From: CAIYOL01 sp964494805
Lineage (GTDB): Bacteria > Planctomycetota > Phycisphaerae > Sedimentisphaerales > Anaerobacaceae
Length of the DNA: 64,000 bases
NCBI GenBank assembly: GCA_964494805.1
Contig: CAZBST010000001.1
Coordinates: 310,001-374,000, forward strand
Direction: 5' to 3'
The position numbers and the translations under genes are program-made. Below the pieces are notes generated by a model, which was not told the origin of the DNA, did no database searches, and saw only the letters and a program-made list of their open reading frames with translations. Of this stretch, positions 24,914 to 34,336 are shown piece after piece (the stretch's first letter is position 1; the number at the start of each line of letters is the position of its first letter).

Positions 24914-27301
24914 ATGTACAGTAAAAATAAAGTTTTAATCGTCGCGGTAACGCTAATTTTTCTTAATTTGGCAAATTGCTATTGCTATGAAATCCACGAA
25001 AGCAGTATTCTCGTCCAACCAAAAAATTATCAGCTGACAGGTGTAAAAAATCTTCTGATAAAAGTATGTTCAGACGACATAATTCAAATTGCGGCATTAC
25101 CCACAGATTCTACTTCGGTACCCACAAGCCTGATTGTTGATGACAAGAAATTGCAACAAGCTGATTTTAAGATAAAAGAAGGCCCGGCAGAGATAATTTT
25201 AACTACAAGTAAGCTCAAAGTTATAATCAATACTAATAGCGGAGAGGTAACAATAAAAAATATCGACGATGAAATCCTCCTGCAAGAAGGGGCCAGGCAG
25301 ATTATTCCCGCTATCGTGGTAAATGAAAAAGTGAATAACATCAGGCAGTCTTTTAAATGGGCCGATGACGAGGCTTTGTATGGTTTAGGTCAGCACCAGG
25401 AAGGAATATTTAACTGGCGCGGTCACTATGTCGAATTATTTCAACTCAACACAAGAGCCGTTGTGCCCTTTTTGTTGTCCACAAAAGGTTACGGCATACT
25501 TTGGGACAATTACTCATTCAGCAAATTTAACGACACTCGTTATGGTTCATATCTTTGGTCGGAAGTCGGCGAAGCTATCAGCTATTTTTTTATTTACGGA
25601 CCTGAACCTGATTCCGTTATCCAGAATTACCGTGCACTTACCGGCACAGCGCCGTTATTTCCCAAATGGGCTTATGGTTATATACAGTCCAAAGAAAGAT
25701 ATAAAACCCAGCAGGAGATTATCAATATAGTTAAAGAATACCGTGACAGAAATATTCCATTAGATACTATTGTTCTGGACTGGCAGTATTGGGATGACGG
25801 TAACTGGGGCCAAAAAAGTTTCAATAAAGAGCGTTTCCCGGAACCGCAATCGATGATGCAGACGCTTCATTCAAAGTATAATGCGCATTTAATGATTTCA
25901 GTCTGGCCGAAGATGTCAGTCAGCTCCCCTGATTACCGTGAAATGAAAAAACATAAAGGATTTCTGTATCCTGACGAGGAAAGTCCCTTTTACGACGCTT
26001 TTAATCCCGAAGCGCGGGCGCTTTACTGGAAGCAGGCGAATGAAGGTTTGTTTTCCAAAGGGATTGATGCCTGGTGGTGTGATGCAACGGAGCCTGAAGT
26101 AGGCGGCTGGGACTTTAGCTGTGATGCTTACAAAGTAAAGATGAAACCCCAGATTGGATCCGGTGCACGCTATATGAATGCATACTCACTGGTTCATTCC
26201 AAAGGCATTTACGAAAATCAGCGCAATACAACTGATAGGAAAAGGGTAGTCAATTTAACACGGTCTGCTTTCGCCGGTCAGCAAAAATATGCCACCATCA
26301 CATGGTCAGGGGATATTGTGGCAAATTGGAATGTATTTAAAAATCAAATCCCGGGAGGATTGAATTTCTGCATGTCCGGTCTGCCATACTGGACTACTGA
26401 TATCGGCGGCTTTTTTGTTCAGTCTGCAAATGTAGGCGAGCTTGGCAGAGGTGCCTGGTTCAGAAACGGAGATTTCGACCGCGGTATAGCAGATGATAAT
26501 TATAAAGAGCTTTATGTGAGGTGGTTTCAATTCGGGACTTTCTGTCCGGTATTTCGTTCGCACGGAACAGATATCTCAAGAGAGATATGGCAATTTGGTG
26601 GGCCGGGCAGCTGGGCTTTCGATGCCCTGCTTAAGTTTGACAAATTAAGATACCGTTTGATGCCTTATATATATTCTATGGCATGGAAAGTAACAAGCGA
26701 AGGCTACACTTTGATGCGCGGGCTTATTATGGATTTCAGAGAAGACCGGCATGTGTTTGAAATAGATGACCAATTTATGTTTGGACAGGCTATTCTGGTT
26801 AATCCTGTTACCAAACCTAAAGAAACATTTCGGAAGGTTTACTTGCCTATAGGTTCAGGTTGGTATAATTTCTGGACCGGGAAAAAATATTCCGGAGGAC
26901 AAACAATAACTGTTCCAACTCCCATTGATGAAATACCAATATTTATAAAAGAAGGATCCATTCTACCACTGGGACCTTTTGTTCAATATGCATCTGAATC
27001 TAATGATCCTATCGAGTTAAGAATTTATCCCGGTGCCGATGGTAATTTCACTTTGTATGAAGATGAAAATGACAATTATAATTACGAGAAGGGTTTTCAT
27101 TCTATTATCGGATTTAAATGGGATGATAAAAATCGAAAATTAGTAATTGATGAAAGAAAAGGGGACTTCCCCAATATGGTCAAAGCGAGAAATTTTCGTG
27201 TTGTCCTGGTTAGCGAGAATAGTGGAAACGGAGTAGATATAGATATGAATGCGGCAAAAATTATTCATTATGATGGGAAGGAAAAAATAGTAACGCTCTG
27301 A
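24914..27301 (+). CDS. glycoside hydrolase family 31 (alpha-glucosidase/alpha-xylosidase type)
   Basis: The 795-residue secreted enzyme has a signal peptide (about 1-25). It contains the GH31 N-terminal beta-sandwich (SFKWADDEALYGLGQH), the catalytic barrel and C-terminal beta domains. The nucleophile motif WWCDATEPE contains Asp390, and the acid/base is expected at Asp467 in ITWSGDI. Family members retain anomeric configuration and cleave alpha-linked glucose, xylose or galactose; the DWQYWDD motif and the WWCDATEP variant fit the alpha-xylosidase-like side, but the substrate cannot be fixed. The ATG at 24914 is preferred to a TTG at 24902. It is flanked by noncoding repeats. Confidence 0.88.
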   Translation: MYSKNKVLIVAVTLIFLNLANCYCYEIHESSILVQPKNYQLTGVKNLLIKVCSDDIIQIAALPTDSTSVPTSLIVDDKKLQQADFKIKEGPAEIILTTSKLKVIINTNSGEVTIKNIDDEILLQEGARQIIPAIVVNEKVNNIRQSFKWADDEALYGLGQHQEGIFNWRGHYVELFQLNTRAVVPFLLSTKGYGILWDNYSFSKFNDTRYGSYLWSEVGEAISYFFIYGPEPDSVIQNYRALTGTAPLFPKWAYGYIQSKERYKTQQEIINIVKEYRDRNIPLDTIVLDWQYWDDGNWGQKSFNKERFPEPQSMMQTLHSKYNAHLMISVWPKMSVSSPDYREMKKHKGFLYPDEESPFYDAFNPEARALYWKQANEGLFSKGIDAWWCDATEPEVGGWDFSCDAYKVKMKPQIGSGARYMNAYSLVHSKGIYENQRNTTDRKRVVNLTRSAFAGQQKYATITWSGDIVANWNVFKNQIPGGLNFCMSGLPYWTTDIGGFFVQSANVGELGRGAWFRNGDFDRGIADDNYKELYVRWFQFGTFCPVFRSHGTDISREIWQFGGPGSWAFDALLKFDKLRYRLMPYIYSMAWKVTSEGYTLMRGLIMDFREDRHVFEIDDQFMFGQAILVNPVTKPKETFRKVYLPIGSGWYNFWTGKKYSGGQTITVPTPIDEIPIFIKEGSILPLGPFVQYASESNDPIELRIYPGADGNFTLYEDENDNYNYEKGFHSIIGFKWDDKNRKLVIDERKGDFPNMVKARNFRVVLVSENSGNGVDIDMNAAKIIHYDGKEKIVTL

Positions 27302-27708
27302 TTCTTATGATAAAACGACTGTTGTAGGTTTGCTAATCCGATTTTCGCGTTGTAACTGCCTTCCTCAAAGGGCTTTTAAACATTCATTATCTGTACTGTC
27401 GGATGCCCCGCGGGGGTTACCCGCTCAGGTGCCGCGGGGGCTTTTTGCCTAAGTTGCTGTAGCTGCCGGAGGCCGCAACGAGGAAACATACAGTAGGTAT
27501 GCGTAAGCATACGGGAAAAAAGGTATCCGAGCAGTAGGCAGGACAAGCAAATTAATAATTGGGTCCCAGATAAAGACATTCTGGGATCTTCGCTACGCTA
27601 CGAGAGGACGCAACAGCAAGTACCCCGCTCAAGCGCCGCGGGGACTTAGTCTGCTCCCGGCTTTTTCTATTCGCTGCGAACATCACGCAGCGTGTGCCTT
27701 TTAGTTTA
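27302..27708 (+). repeat. cluster of dispersed intergenic repeat modules, copy 3
   Basis: This gap is mostly repeat. Modules in order are GGGCTTTTAAACATTCAT (also at 34.53 kb); GCCGCGGGGGCTTTTTGCC with AAGTTGCTGTAGCTGCCGG; GCAACGAGGAAACAT; a perfect hairpin GTATGC-GTAA-GCATAC; the 24-mer shared with 24692; then GGACGCAACAGCAAGTACC with CCGCTCAAGCGCCGCGGGG. The last can fold as a GC stem. No gene is visible. Confidence 0.65.
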
Positions 27709-30696
27709 CTATTCTAAACCTTCCTGATAAAGCTGCTCGATTTCTTCAGCAACTAATGCCCTGTCATAAACGCGAACATTATCTATTTTGCCGTGGAACC
27801 AGGATTGGTAAAAACTATCGTTAGTGTTGCAACCTATAAATGCATGCTCAGTAGAATACGCCAAACTTCCTCCTGTGCCGCTGTAGGTTTCCCCATCATT
27901 TACGGCGTCGATATATAAATCCATATCTGTCGGGCCACGCACAACCGCCGCAACATGATACCATTTGTCAGCCACAAGTGATGTTGTTCCAACCTTGTTT
28001 CTTTTGTGCGATATTCCTGCCCCTCCTCCGTCGCCGTAGAGAATACGCAGCCTATTATTGTTGAATTCGACAGAAAATAAAATACCATAGTGAGTCGGAA
28101 AGGGTTTATCCAAGCTCAGAATTCCATTGTCTTTTCCAAGGGTGTCCAACTTGATCCATGCAGAAACAGTTACCGGCAGAGGCGGTTTTAAACTGCTGTC
28201 GTTTCCAAGGTCAACGTAATCATCTTCACCGTCGAAATTCAATGCGCCGTCAATTTGACCGGTTGTCCAAACAGGGCCGTTGACCAGTGTTCCATCATTA
28301 TCGCCTGCCGAATCGTATGCTATCGTGCCGCTGCCTTCGTCAAACTTCCACCAGCTAACTAAATCAAGGTTGGGGTCAAATGGTACACATGTTGTCATAA
28401 AGCTCCAGATGTCGCCTTTAGCTGTACATGCCGGACCGACCTCATCTATTCGCCAGTAATAAGTGGTGCGCAAATCAAGACCATTTGAATCATAACTGTT
28501 ACTGTCCCAGTAATTGACATCGTAGTTACCCATAAATATGTTTGCATCATCAATGTCTGCGTCATTAACCTCATTTAAGTCCATCCCACAATAAACGTCG
28601 TGCGACATTGCTCCGTCGCCTGGCGACCATGCGAGAACAATATTTGGGTCCACGCCGTCTGCGCCATCGGACGGCTCAGGGCCCGTGGCTTTTGTTACAT
28701 AGCAATCCAGCCAGCAATCTGTCAGAATCGCAAGGTCATCCATATTGACATGATAGTCAGCAATAATATCGCCGGCCAACAATCCTGTTTCCGTACAATT
28801 TGCATCATAAGGGTTGCTGCATTCGAGCCAGTCGGCCGCTAAAATTGCAAAATCAAGGAAGTCGACATGCCAATTCCTATCGATATCCGCCGACCCGATA
28901 AGAATAGTGCAAGAGTAATGATAACCCATATCGACGGTTCCTATATCAGGTAACTGGTCGGTTCGCGTGGTAAATACATCCATTCCTAAATTTGCCGCCG
29001 TATCGCTTCCTGCATCCACACAAGGACTGTCACCTGCCTGTCCAGCTGTTATCTGACTGAGGTAATAATTAGCATCCGGTCCGGTTACAAAACAAGGGTC
29101 AGCATTTATATTGCCTGTACCTGAATAGCCGCCCTGAACATCGCTAAACCAGATGGTTGCGGTTGCAGAACTCGTTTCATCATTATATATCTGCGGCCCA
29201 ATTGGTGCAGTATTACCCCAGAGAATGCAGTTGGTTACTATAGGGTTGCTGCTGCTGTAGTTGAACATTCCGCCGCCGCTGACTGTTGAGTTGTTGCCGG
29301 TGAAAGTGCAGTTGGTCACCGTGGGGCTGCTGCTGACGGTATTATACATCCCACCGCCACTATTGGACGAATTACCGCTGAAAGTGCAGTTAGCCACCGT
29401 TGGACTGCTGGTAAAGTTACGCATTCCGCCGCCTTGCAAACCAGCCGAGTTTTCTATGAAGGTGCAGTTGGTTATCGTCGGGTTGTTGCCGAAGTTGAGC
29501 ATTCCGCCGCCGTAATCTGCCAAGTTGCCGATGAAAATGCAATTGGTTAATATGGGGTTGCCAATGTGGTTGTACATTCCTCCGCCTGTATCGTTTACCG
29601 AGTTGCCGATGAAAGTGCAATTGGTTAATGTGGGGCTGCCAATGTAGTTGAACATTCCTCCGCCTGCATCGTCTACCGAGTTGCCGATAAATTTGCAGTT
29701 TGTCAGCGTCGGGCTGCTGTGGTTATTGAACATCCCACCGCCCCAGCTAGTCCCTTCGGGAAGACATACTTCATTTCCTGAGAATATGCAGTTGATTATG
29801 GTAGGGCTACCGTAGTAGTTGTACATCCCGGCCCCATCATTTGTTGTCGTGTTGCTGTTAAATGTACAGTTGGTCACAGTTGGGCTGCTGTTGTAGTCGT
29901 ATATCCCACCGCCATGGTATGCCGAGTTTCCACTGAATGTGCAGTAGTTAAGTGTCGGGCTGCTGAATTCGTGGGTGTGAATTCCGCCGCCACAGTAGGT
30001 TGCCGAGTTTCCACTGAACGTGCAGTTGGTCAAGGTCGGGCTGCAGTAGATGTAGTTGAACATCCCGCCGCCATTATAGGCATCATTGCCTCTGAAAGTG
30101 CAGTTGATTATATTCGGGTAGCCATAGTTATACATTCCGCCGCCGTAATTTGCCGATGAATTGCCGCTGAATATGCAGTTGATTACCGTTGGGCTGCCGG
30201 AGGAGTTATACATCCCGCCGCCGTGTCTATTAGTTGACCCCCCATTGGCATCGCCAGCGGTAATTGTGAAGCCATCGAGGACAGCGGTGGAGTCAATACC
30301 TAAGCCGGTAACGACGTGGTAACTATTGTCGTTATTATCATTCGGCACATTAATATCGCCGCTGAGGATGGTCGTGTATGTGTTAGGGTCACGGCTTCCG
30401 CCGCCTGTGGGGAAGCCACCATAGATTGCTACGCCGTTTTTGAGCTGGAAGGTTTCATATCGGCTGTCGTTACCATCGGGGTGAGCGGTGTTCACGTCAG
30501 GTTGATAAGTGCCCTGAGCCACCCAGATTTCGGAACCTGCGCTAGCGGTGGTAAGAGCATCCTGAAGGTAGTTATAGGCGTCAGCCCAGCTTGAGCCGTT
30601 GTTTGCGCCTCCGGCACCGGCATCGACATAGATTATCCCCGCCTGACAGGGAAAAGTTAAAAACAGATAGATAAAAATGAGAATCAGCTTTTTTAT
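27709..30696 (-). CDS. large secreted beta-helix / dockerin-like / LamG protein
   Basis: The secreted protein (about 995 residues) begins with a signal peptide KKLILIFIYLFLTFPCQA. A right-handed beta-helix region follows (about 75-520) with some fifteen repeats of the form CTFSGNSA...GGGMYNY, as in polymorphic outer-membrane and choice-of-anchor proteins. Next come two dockerin-like segments ending AADWLEC and TDCWLDC (about 580-660), an Fn3-like stretch, and a C-terminal LamG-like carbohydrate-binding jellyroll (about 790-995). No ATG, GTG or TTG fits the signal peptide; ATA at 30696 does, 7 bases after AGGAGGTGA. The open frame continues upstream to an ATG at 30879, but through repeat-like sequence. 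Likely a surface or matrix protein that binds polysaccharide. Confidence 0.72.
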   Translation of the reverse strand: MKKLILIFIYLFLTFPCQAGIIYVDAGAGGANNGSSWADAYNYLQDALTTASAGSEIWVAQGTYQPDVNTAHPDGNDSRYETFQLKNGVAIYGGFPTGGGSRDPNTYTTILSGDINVPNDNNDNSYHVVTGLGIDSTAVLDGFTITAGDANGGSTNRHGGGMYNSSGSPTVINCIFSGNSSANYGGGMYNYGYPNIINCTFRGNDAYNGGGMFNYIYCSPTLTNCTFSGNSATYCGGGIHTHEFSSPTLNYCTFSGNSAYHGGGIYDYNSSPTVTNCTFNSNTTTNDGAGMYNYYGSPTIINCIFSGNEVCLPEGTSWGGGMFNNHSSPTLTNCKFIGNSVDDAGGGMFNYIGSPTLTNCTFIGNSVNDTGGGMYNHIGNPILTNCIFIGNLADYGGGMLNFGNNPTITNCTFIENSAGLQGGGMRNFTSSPTVANCTFSGNSSNSGGGMYNTVSSSPTVTNCTFTGNNSTVSGGGMFNYSSSNPIVTNCILWGNTAPIGPQIYNDETSSATATIWFSDVQGGYSGTGNINADPCFVTGPDANYYLSQITAGQAGDSPCVDAGSDTAANLGMDVFTTRTDQLPDIGTVDMGYHYSCTILIGSADIDRNWHVDFLDFAILAADWLECSNPYDANCTETGLLAGDIIADYHVNMDDLAILTDCWLDCYVTKATGPEPSDGADGVDPNIVLAWSPGDGAMSHDVYCGMDLNEVNDADIDDANIFMGNYDVNYWDSNSYDSNGLDLRTTYYWRIDEVGPACTAKGDIWSFMTTCVPFDPNLDLVSWWKFDEGSGTIAYDSAGDNDGTLVNGPVWTTGQIDGALNFDGEDDYVDLGNDSSLKPPLPVTVSAWIKLDTLGKDNGILSLDKPFPTHYGILFSVEFNNNRLRILYGDGGGAGISHKRNKVGTTSLVADKWYHVAAVVRGPTDMDLYIDAVNDGETYSGTGGSLAYSTEHAFIGCNTNDSFYQSWFHGKIDNVRVYDRALVAEEIEQLYQEGLE

Positions 30697-31123
30697 ATGC
30701 TCACCTCCTAAATAGGTATAAACCAAGATATATAATTTAGACTGAAATGTCAAGAAGAAAAATGGGAGATTGCCGCGTTTTGCCCGCAATGAAAATTTTG
30801 GATTGTTGTTGTCCACGGGATAAATTTTCGGAAGCCGCCCCATTAGAGTGAACGACACTCTAAACAATGGGGCAGGCAACGAGGAACATTAGTATTACGC
30901 AGGAGCGAAGCGACGAAGTAAGTCGAAAAGAGGGCCGAACTGGAGGACACAACAGCAAGTGCCCCGCTTATGCGCCGCGGCGGCTTTTCTGGGTCCCCGA
31001 CAGAGAAGCAAGTAAGCGGCGGTCGAGGATCTGCGCTGCGCTCCGAGAGTCAGGACAAGCCTACGCGATTTTGGATTGAAACACACCTGGCGCAGTAAAA
31101 AATCACCAGAAAAAGATATTATT
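30697..31123 (+). repeat. dispersed repeat modules and hairpins, copy 4
   Basis: The stretch contains GCAACGAGGAACATTAGTAT matching the 22.63 and 27.48 kb copies and an ERSDE-coding repeat (GGAGCGAAGCGACGAAGTAA) of a type common in many genomes. It also contains GGACACAACAGCAAGTGCC with a following GC stem as at 27.61 kb. A 7-bp inverted repeat (AGAGTG/CACTCT) lies near 30845. No gene was found. Confidence 0.55.
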
Positions 31124-31155
31124 GTAATGAAACTGTAACAAATGTAGTCTACATT
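31124..31155 (+). promoter_or_regulatory. 11-bp direct-repeat activator-type box plus -10 (TauE/NapH-like operon)
   Basis: GTAAT (31124-31128) and GTAAC (31135-31139) are 11 bp apart, in a 17-base segment matching the one at 12281 in 15 positions. TACATT (31150-31155) follows after about 10 bp as a -10. The predicted start lies at or next to the ATG at 31162. Confidence 0.45.
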
Positions 31156-31161
31156 GCGGTT

Positions 31162-31809
31162 ATGGACTTTGTCAAAGGATTAATGTTAGGGCTGGCAAGC
31201 GGGGCCGTCTGTGTGGCATACTGCGGACCGATACTGATTCCATATCTGCTCAGCAGAGGGCAAAACGTCCTGAACAATTTGCTGACCATTGTATATTTTA
31301 TGGCGGGCAGATTAGCTGGGTATTTACTGTTTGCCGTTGCGGCGTGGGCAGTGGGTATTGCCGTGATTAAGAATCTCGCAAACCAAGGAGCTGTTTTCGG
31401 CATTATATACATTGCTTTGGCTATTTTGCTGGTACTTTACGGATTTGGAAGTTTCGCCGGCGATTGTGCGGGCGGACGGGCAAAGCTTATCAGCGAAAAG
31501 CTGAAGGCAAAAAATCAAGCGGTACTTACATTGATTCTGGGTTTTCTGACAGGTTTGAATTTGTGTCCGCCTTTTTTGCTGGCTTTTACAGAGGCAGCAC
31601 GGACAGGGACACTCTGGAGAAGTTTATTATTTTTCGTGGCATTTTTTGTCGGCACGTCTGTTTACATACTGCCGTTAGCTATGGTAGGATTGGCCAAGCG
31701 AATTGAAGCGCTGCGATACGTGGGTCGGCTGGCGGCTGGCGTGGCGGGCATATATTATCTGTGTCTGGGGATAATTAGTGTAAGGGTGTGTTTTGCCAAT
31801 GGCGGATAA
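31162..31809 (+). CDS. TauE/SafE- or DsbD-like six-helix membrane transporter
   Basis: The 215-residue protein has about six membrane helices. The first contains CVAYCGPILIPYLL and the fourth LNLCPPFLLAFTEA; this Cys/Gly/Pro pairing is typical of the UreH/SafE and DsbD/CcdA families, which carry reductant or metal/sulfur anions across the membrane. It overlaps the polyferredoxin gene by 11 bases, which suggests a redox or metal-linked role. No ribosome site is visible before the ATG, which agrees with a leaderless start. Exact substrate unknown. Confidence 0.68.
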   Translation: MDFVKGLMLGLASGAVCVAYCGPILIPYLLSRGQNVLNNLLTIVYFMAGRLAGYLLFAVAAWAVGIAVIKNLANQGAVFGIIYIALAILLVLYGFGSFAGDCAGGRAKLISEKLKAKNQAVLTLILGFLTGLNLCPPFLLAFTEAARTGTLWRSLLFFVAFFVGTSVYILPLAMVGLAKRIEALRYVGRLAAGVAGIYYLCLGIISVRVCFANGG

Positions 31810-32977
31810 CAACAAAGCTGACAAGAAAAACAGGCAAGGAACCAGTCTGGTCAAGGCGTTTTTATTTGCCCTGCCGATGCTGTTATTAACAGGTCTTATG
31901 ATTACCGGAGGCCAGCCGATACCGAAAGAGGCAATTCGTTTAATTCCTCTTGCAGTTACGTATCTATTTATTAACAGCATCTTTTTTCTAATAGTTTACA
32001 CTGGTAAAGTCAGCAGATACCGTTCGATATTATTTGTAACGTACGCGATTTGCTTTGTTATGACATTTATCCCTAATCTGCTGGAAACCAGGGGAAGTAT
32101 GGCATTGAAGCAGGAGGATATGGTTAAGGGGAAAACGCCCTTTTGCCATATGGTAATACCGCAGGTGATAATCCCGGCGGCGCTGACAAAGACGATAATT
32201 TTTCCCGGCTCGATGCTCGAAGGCTTCGCATCCATCGGGGCCATGCTGGTTTTGTGGTTAGGCGTAACAATTGCCCTGGGCAGAGGATGGTGCAGCTGGG
32301 GGTGCTTTTTCGGGGGCTTGGACGAGGGCTTCTCGAAAATAGGTAGGAAACCAATTATAAGGAACATCGGCAAAAAATGGACTTACCTACCTTTTGCGGT
32401 GCTTTTAGTTGTCGTTCTGACCTCGGCGGCGGTCATGTCGCCGACATATTGTATGTGGCTGTGCCCGTTCAAGACGGTAACGGAATTCGTGGAAGTGACC
32501 TCGGCGAAAATATTAGTGCAGACCGTTATTTTCGTTTCATTGTTTCTGGGTCTTGTAGTTGTGCTGCCGATACTTACCAAGCGCAGGACACAATGCGGTT
32601 TGTTTTGTCCAATGGGTGCAATGCAATCGCTGACGAACAAGTTCAACGTTTTCGATTTACGAGTCGACAAAGATAAGTGCACGCAATGTAATCTGTGTGT
32701 CAAAAGCTGTCCGGTTTTTGCACTGGATGAGGAGAGCGTTCGAAAAGGCGGAACGCGGATGACGTGCAGCAAGTGCGGTAAATGCGCCGAAGTTTGTCCC
32801 CAGGGAGCGATCTCGTTTCATATTAAGGGGACAGATGTCGGCGGCAGTGGAAGAAAGGCTCAATTGATGTTTATTTACCCGGCATTTCTTCTTCTTACGA
32901 CAATGGGAAGCGGAACGGTTTCAGGCGCTATTCATCGTGTGTTGCTGCTGGCAGCTACAGGAAGCATGCTCAAATAG
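31799..32977 (+). CDS. NapH/MauN/CcoG-like membrane polyferredoxin
   Basis: The protein (about 392 residues) has roughly six helices and five Cys clusters. CSWGCFFGG, CMWLCPF and CGLFCPMG are the membrane-linked motifs of the NapH/MauN/RdxA type; CTQCNLCVKSCPV and CSKCGKCAEVCP are two soluble 4Fe-4S motifs. Such proteins move electrons from the quinol pool to periplasmic partners. Placed next to a TauE/DsbD-like transporter, it probably feeds an assembly or reduction step. The ATG at 31799 is preferred to a TTG at 31793. Confidence 0.8.
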   Translation: MADNNKADKKNRQGTSLVKAFLFALPMLLLTGLMITGGQPIPKEAIRLIPLAVTYLFINSIFFLIVYTGKVSRYRSILFVTYAICFVMTFIPNLLETRGSMALKQEDMVKGKTPFCHMVIPQVIIPAALTKTIIFPGSMLEGFASIGAMLVLWLGVTIALGRGWCSWGCFFGGLDEGFSKIGRKPIIRNIGKKWTYLPFAVLLVVVLTSAAVMSPTYCMWLCPFKTVTEFVEVTSAKILVQTVIFVSLFLGLVVVLPILTKRRTQCGLFCPMGAMQSLTNKFNVFDLRVDKDKCTQCNLCVKSCPVFALDEESVRKGGTRMTCSKCGKCAEVCPQGAISFHIKGTDVGGSGRKAQLMFIYPAFLLLTTMGSGTVSGAIHRVLLLAATGSMLK

Positions 32978-32994
32978 AATCGACAGGGGTTTAT

Positions 32995-33453
32995 ATGAAA
33001 CGGTTGAGGAAATTTCTGGCTTATGGATGGGCTTTGATGGCTGTACCAATCATATTGATGACATTTATCGGGATGAATAGCTGGGCGAAGAAACTTGTTG
33101 GTTTTACCGGATTGAAGGTTTCGCCCCTGTTTACAGGGGGTGAGATAGTGCAGACAATCGGACACGAAGGATATGAGACCCTGATACACAGGCCGGTCTT
33201 TGATGGTCTTTTGTGTGAGCGTAAGAACGGGTTCATTCAAATAGGGTGGAAAGCTACCGGAGACAGACTGCCAGAGTCAATTGATGAACTGATAGATTTC
33301 GACATAGACGGAAAAGATGATTTTCAAATTAAGCTAAATACAATAACGAACCAAGTCCAGCTGGAGGCATATAGCCCTGAGGTTGTGACATTAGGAGAGA
33401 TATTGATTCTTGAAAACGAACGAATAGTTCGGGTATCTCTGAAAAAAGATTAA
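32995..33453 (+). CDS. membrane-anchored hypothetical protein in the polyferredoxin operon
   Basis: The 152-residue protein has one N-terminal membrane segment (about 8-30), then a soluble outer domain of beta-strand character ending in Lys/Asp. No family is recognised. It starts 17 bases after the polyferredoxin gene with CAGGGG upstream, so it is co-transcribed. A short region has the form of a calcium-binding loop (DFDIDGKDDF). It may be a partner of the redox protein. Confidence 0.55.
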   Translation: MKRLRKFLAYGWALMAVPIILMTFIGMNSWAKKLVGFTGLKVSPLFTGGEIVQTIGHEGYETLIHRPVFDGLLCERKNGFIQIGWKATGDRLPESIDELIDFDIDGKDDFQIKLNTITNQVQLEAYSPEVVTLGEILILENERIVRVSLKKD

Positions 33454-33467
33454 AAGTGTCATGGACT

Positions 33468-33560
33468 CCCAAGGGGGACTACTTTCTATCTGAGCAGTAG
33501 GCAGCACAAGCTACTCCACTCAAGAGCCGTGAGGGCTTTTTACCTAAGTTGCTGTTGGCT
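33468..33560 (+). repeat. dispersed intergenic repeat, copy 5, overlapping a gene end
   Basis: GAGCAGTAGGCAGCACAAGC (33494-33513), an inverted-repeat-like GC segment and GGGCTTTTTACCTAAGTTGC match the family. The right end overlaps the last codons of the minus-strand gene at 33544, so the repeat supplied part of its C-terminus or stop. Confidence 0.6.
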
Positions 33561-33864
33561 CTGCAGGCTTTGCGGGTTTAGATTCCTCGGCTCGAATTTT
33601 TGCCTGGCGTTTGTTTCCGAAGATGATTCCAACGGGCAATAGAATACCATACGGAATCCACATAAACCACCGATAGGGACTTGGGAGTATAAACAGCAGG
33701 GCAAGAAAGATGCCGATGGCAATCCACCCAATAACCGCGACTCTGACCATAAAGGCGCGTTCCTTCGGTCCGTTAGTATTTTTGATGCTGAAGTAAGTGC
33801 CAATTATTCCTCCTGCAAGGCCGAGGACACATCCAACTATCGCTCCAATAAATCCTGCATGCAT
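33544..33864 (-). CDS. small two- to three-helix membrane protein
   Basis: The 106-residue protein has an N-terminal helix rich in Gly (GAIVGCVLGLAGGIIG), then two further helices (about 38-60 and 65-82) and a short Lys/Glu/Pro tail. AAGGAG lies 8 bases before the ATG at 33864. No family is recognised. The last codons fall in a dispersed repeat. Confidence 0.6.
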   Translation of the reverse strand: MHAGFIGAIVGCVLGLAGGIIGTYFSIKNTNGPKERAFMVRVAVIGWIAIGIFLALLFILPSPYRWFMWIPYGILLPVGIIFGNKRQAKIRAEESKPAKPAEPTAT

Positions 33865-33984
33865 TGTCTATCTCCTTTTTATAGTGGTTAGCAATGATTG
33901 TACAGTCTGTATAAAACGGAAAATCCAATGATGTTCCTCTCTAAAGGTGCAGAGTAAATTTTACCGCGTTTTATAGATTTGCAC

Positions 33985-34055
33985 AATTATTTTTTGCTGT
34001 TGTTTCCGGAGGCCGCGAAAGAAATTTAAAAATCAAAGTGTAAAATGCGAAATTG
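33985..34055 (+). repeat. dispersed intergenic repeat, copy 6
   Basis: TTTTTGCTGTTGTTTCCGGA followed by GGCCGCGAAAG matches copy 1. It is joined to the A-rich module AAATTTAAAAATCAAAG. Confidence 0.55.
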
Positions 34056-34141
34056 TGATAATCTCTTTCCCGGGGGGCAATACCTTCCCGAGAATTTCAC
34101 CTCTTCACTAATGCTGCTTTGCCGAGAGCTGGTCGGCGCAT

Positions 34142-34336
34142 TCACAGCTTTACAGGAGTGCAAAGGTTTATCTTGTCAGCAGCAACTCTTCCACAGTGTT
34201 TACACATATACTTAGGTTCGCGGACAAGAGACTTGTATTCTTTCGTATTCTGCACCTGATAACCGACATTTGCCAGATAGCATAAATGCATTTCGTGCCA
34301 AGTGTGAGGCATTTTAGGTTTTCTTCTTAAAAACAT
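34142..34336 (-). CDS. small zinc-ribbon-like protein
   Basis: The 64-residue protein begins MFLRRKPKMPHTWHEM and ends with a Cys pair plus a third Cys (MCKHCGRVAADKINLC), suggesting a small metal-binding fold with His/Cys ligands. GAGGAG lies directly upstream of the ATG at 34336; a longer frame starts at 34354 without a ribosome site. I do not recognise the family. It stands alone between repeats. Confidence 0.5.
   Translation of the reverse strand: MFLRRKPKMPHTWHEMHLCYLANVGYQVQNTKEYKSLVREPKYMCKHCGRVAADKINLCTPVKL

Noticed and set aside
30697..30879. Longer N-terminus of the large surface protein
   Set aside because: The added 61 residues come from repeat-like DNA and would bury the signal peptide; the ribosome site lies inside it.
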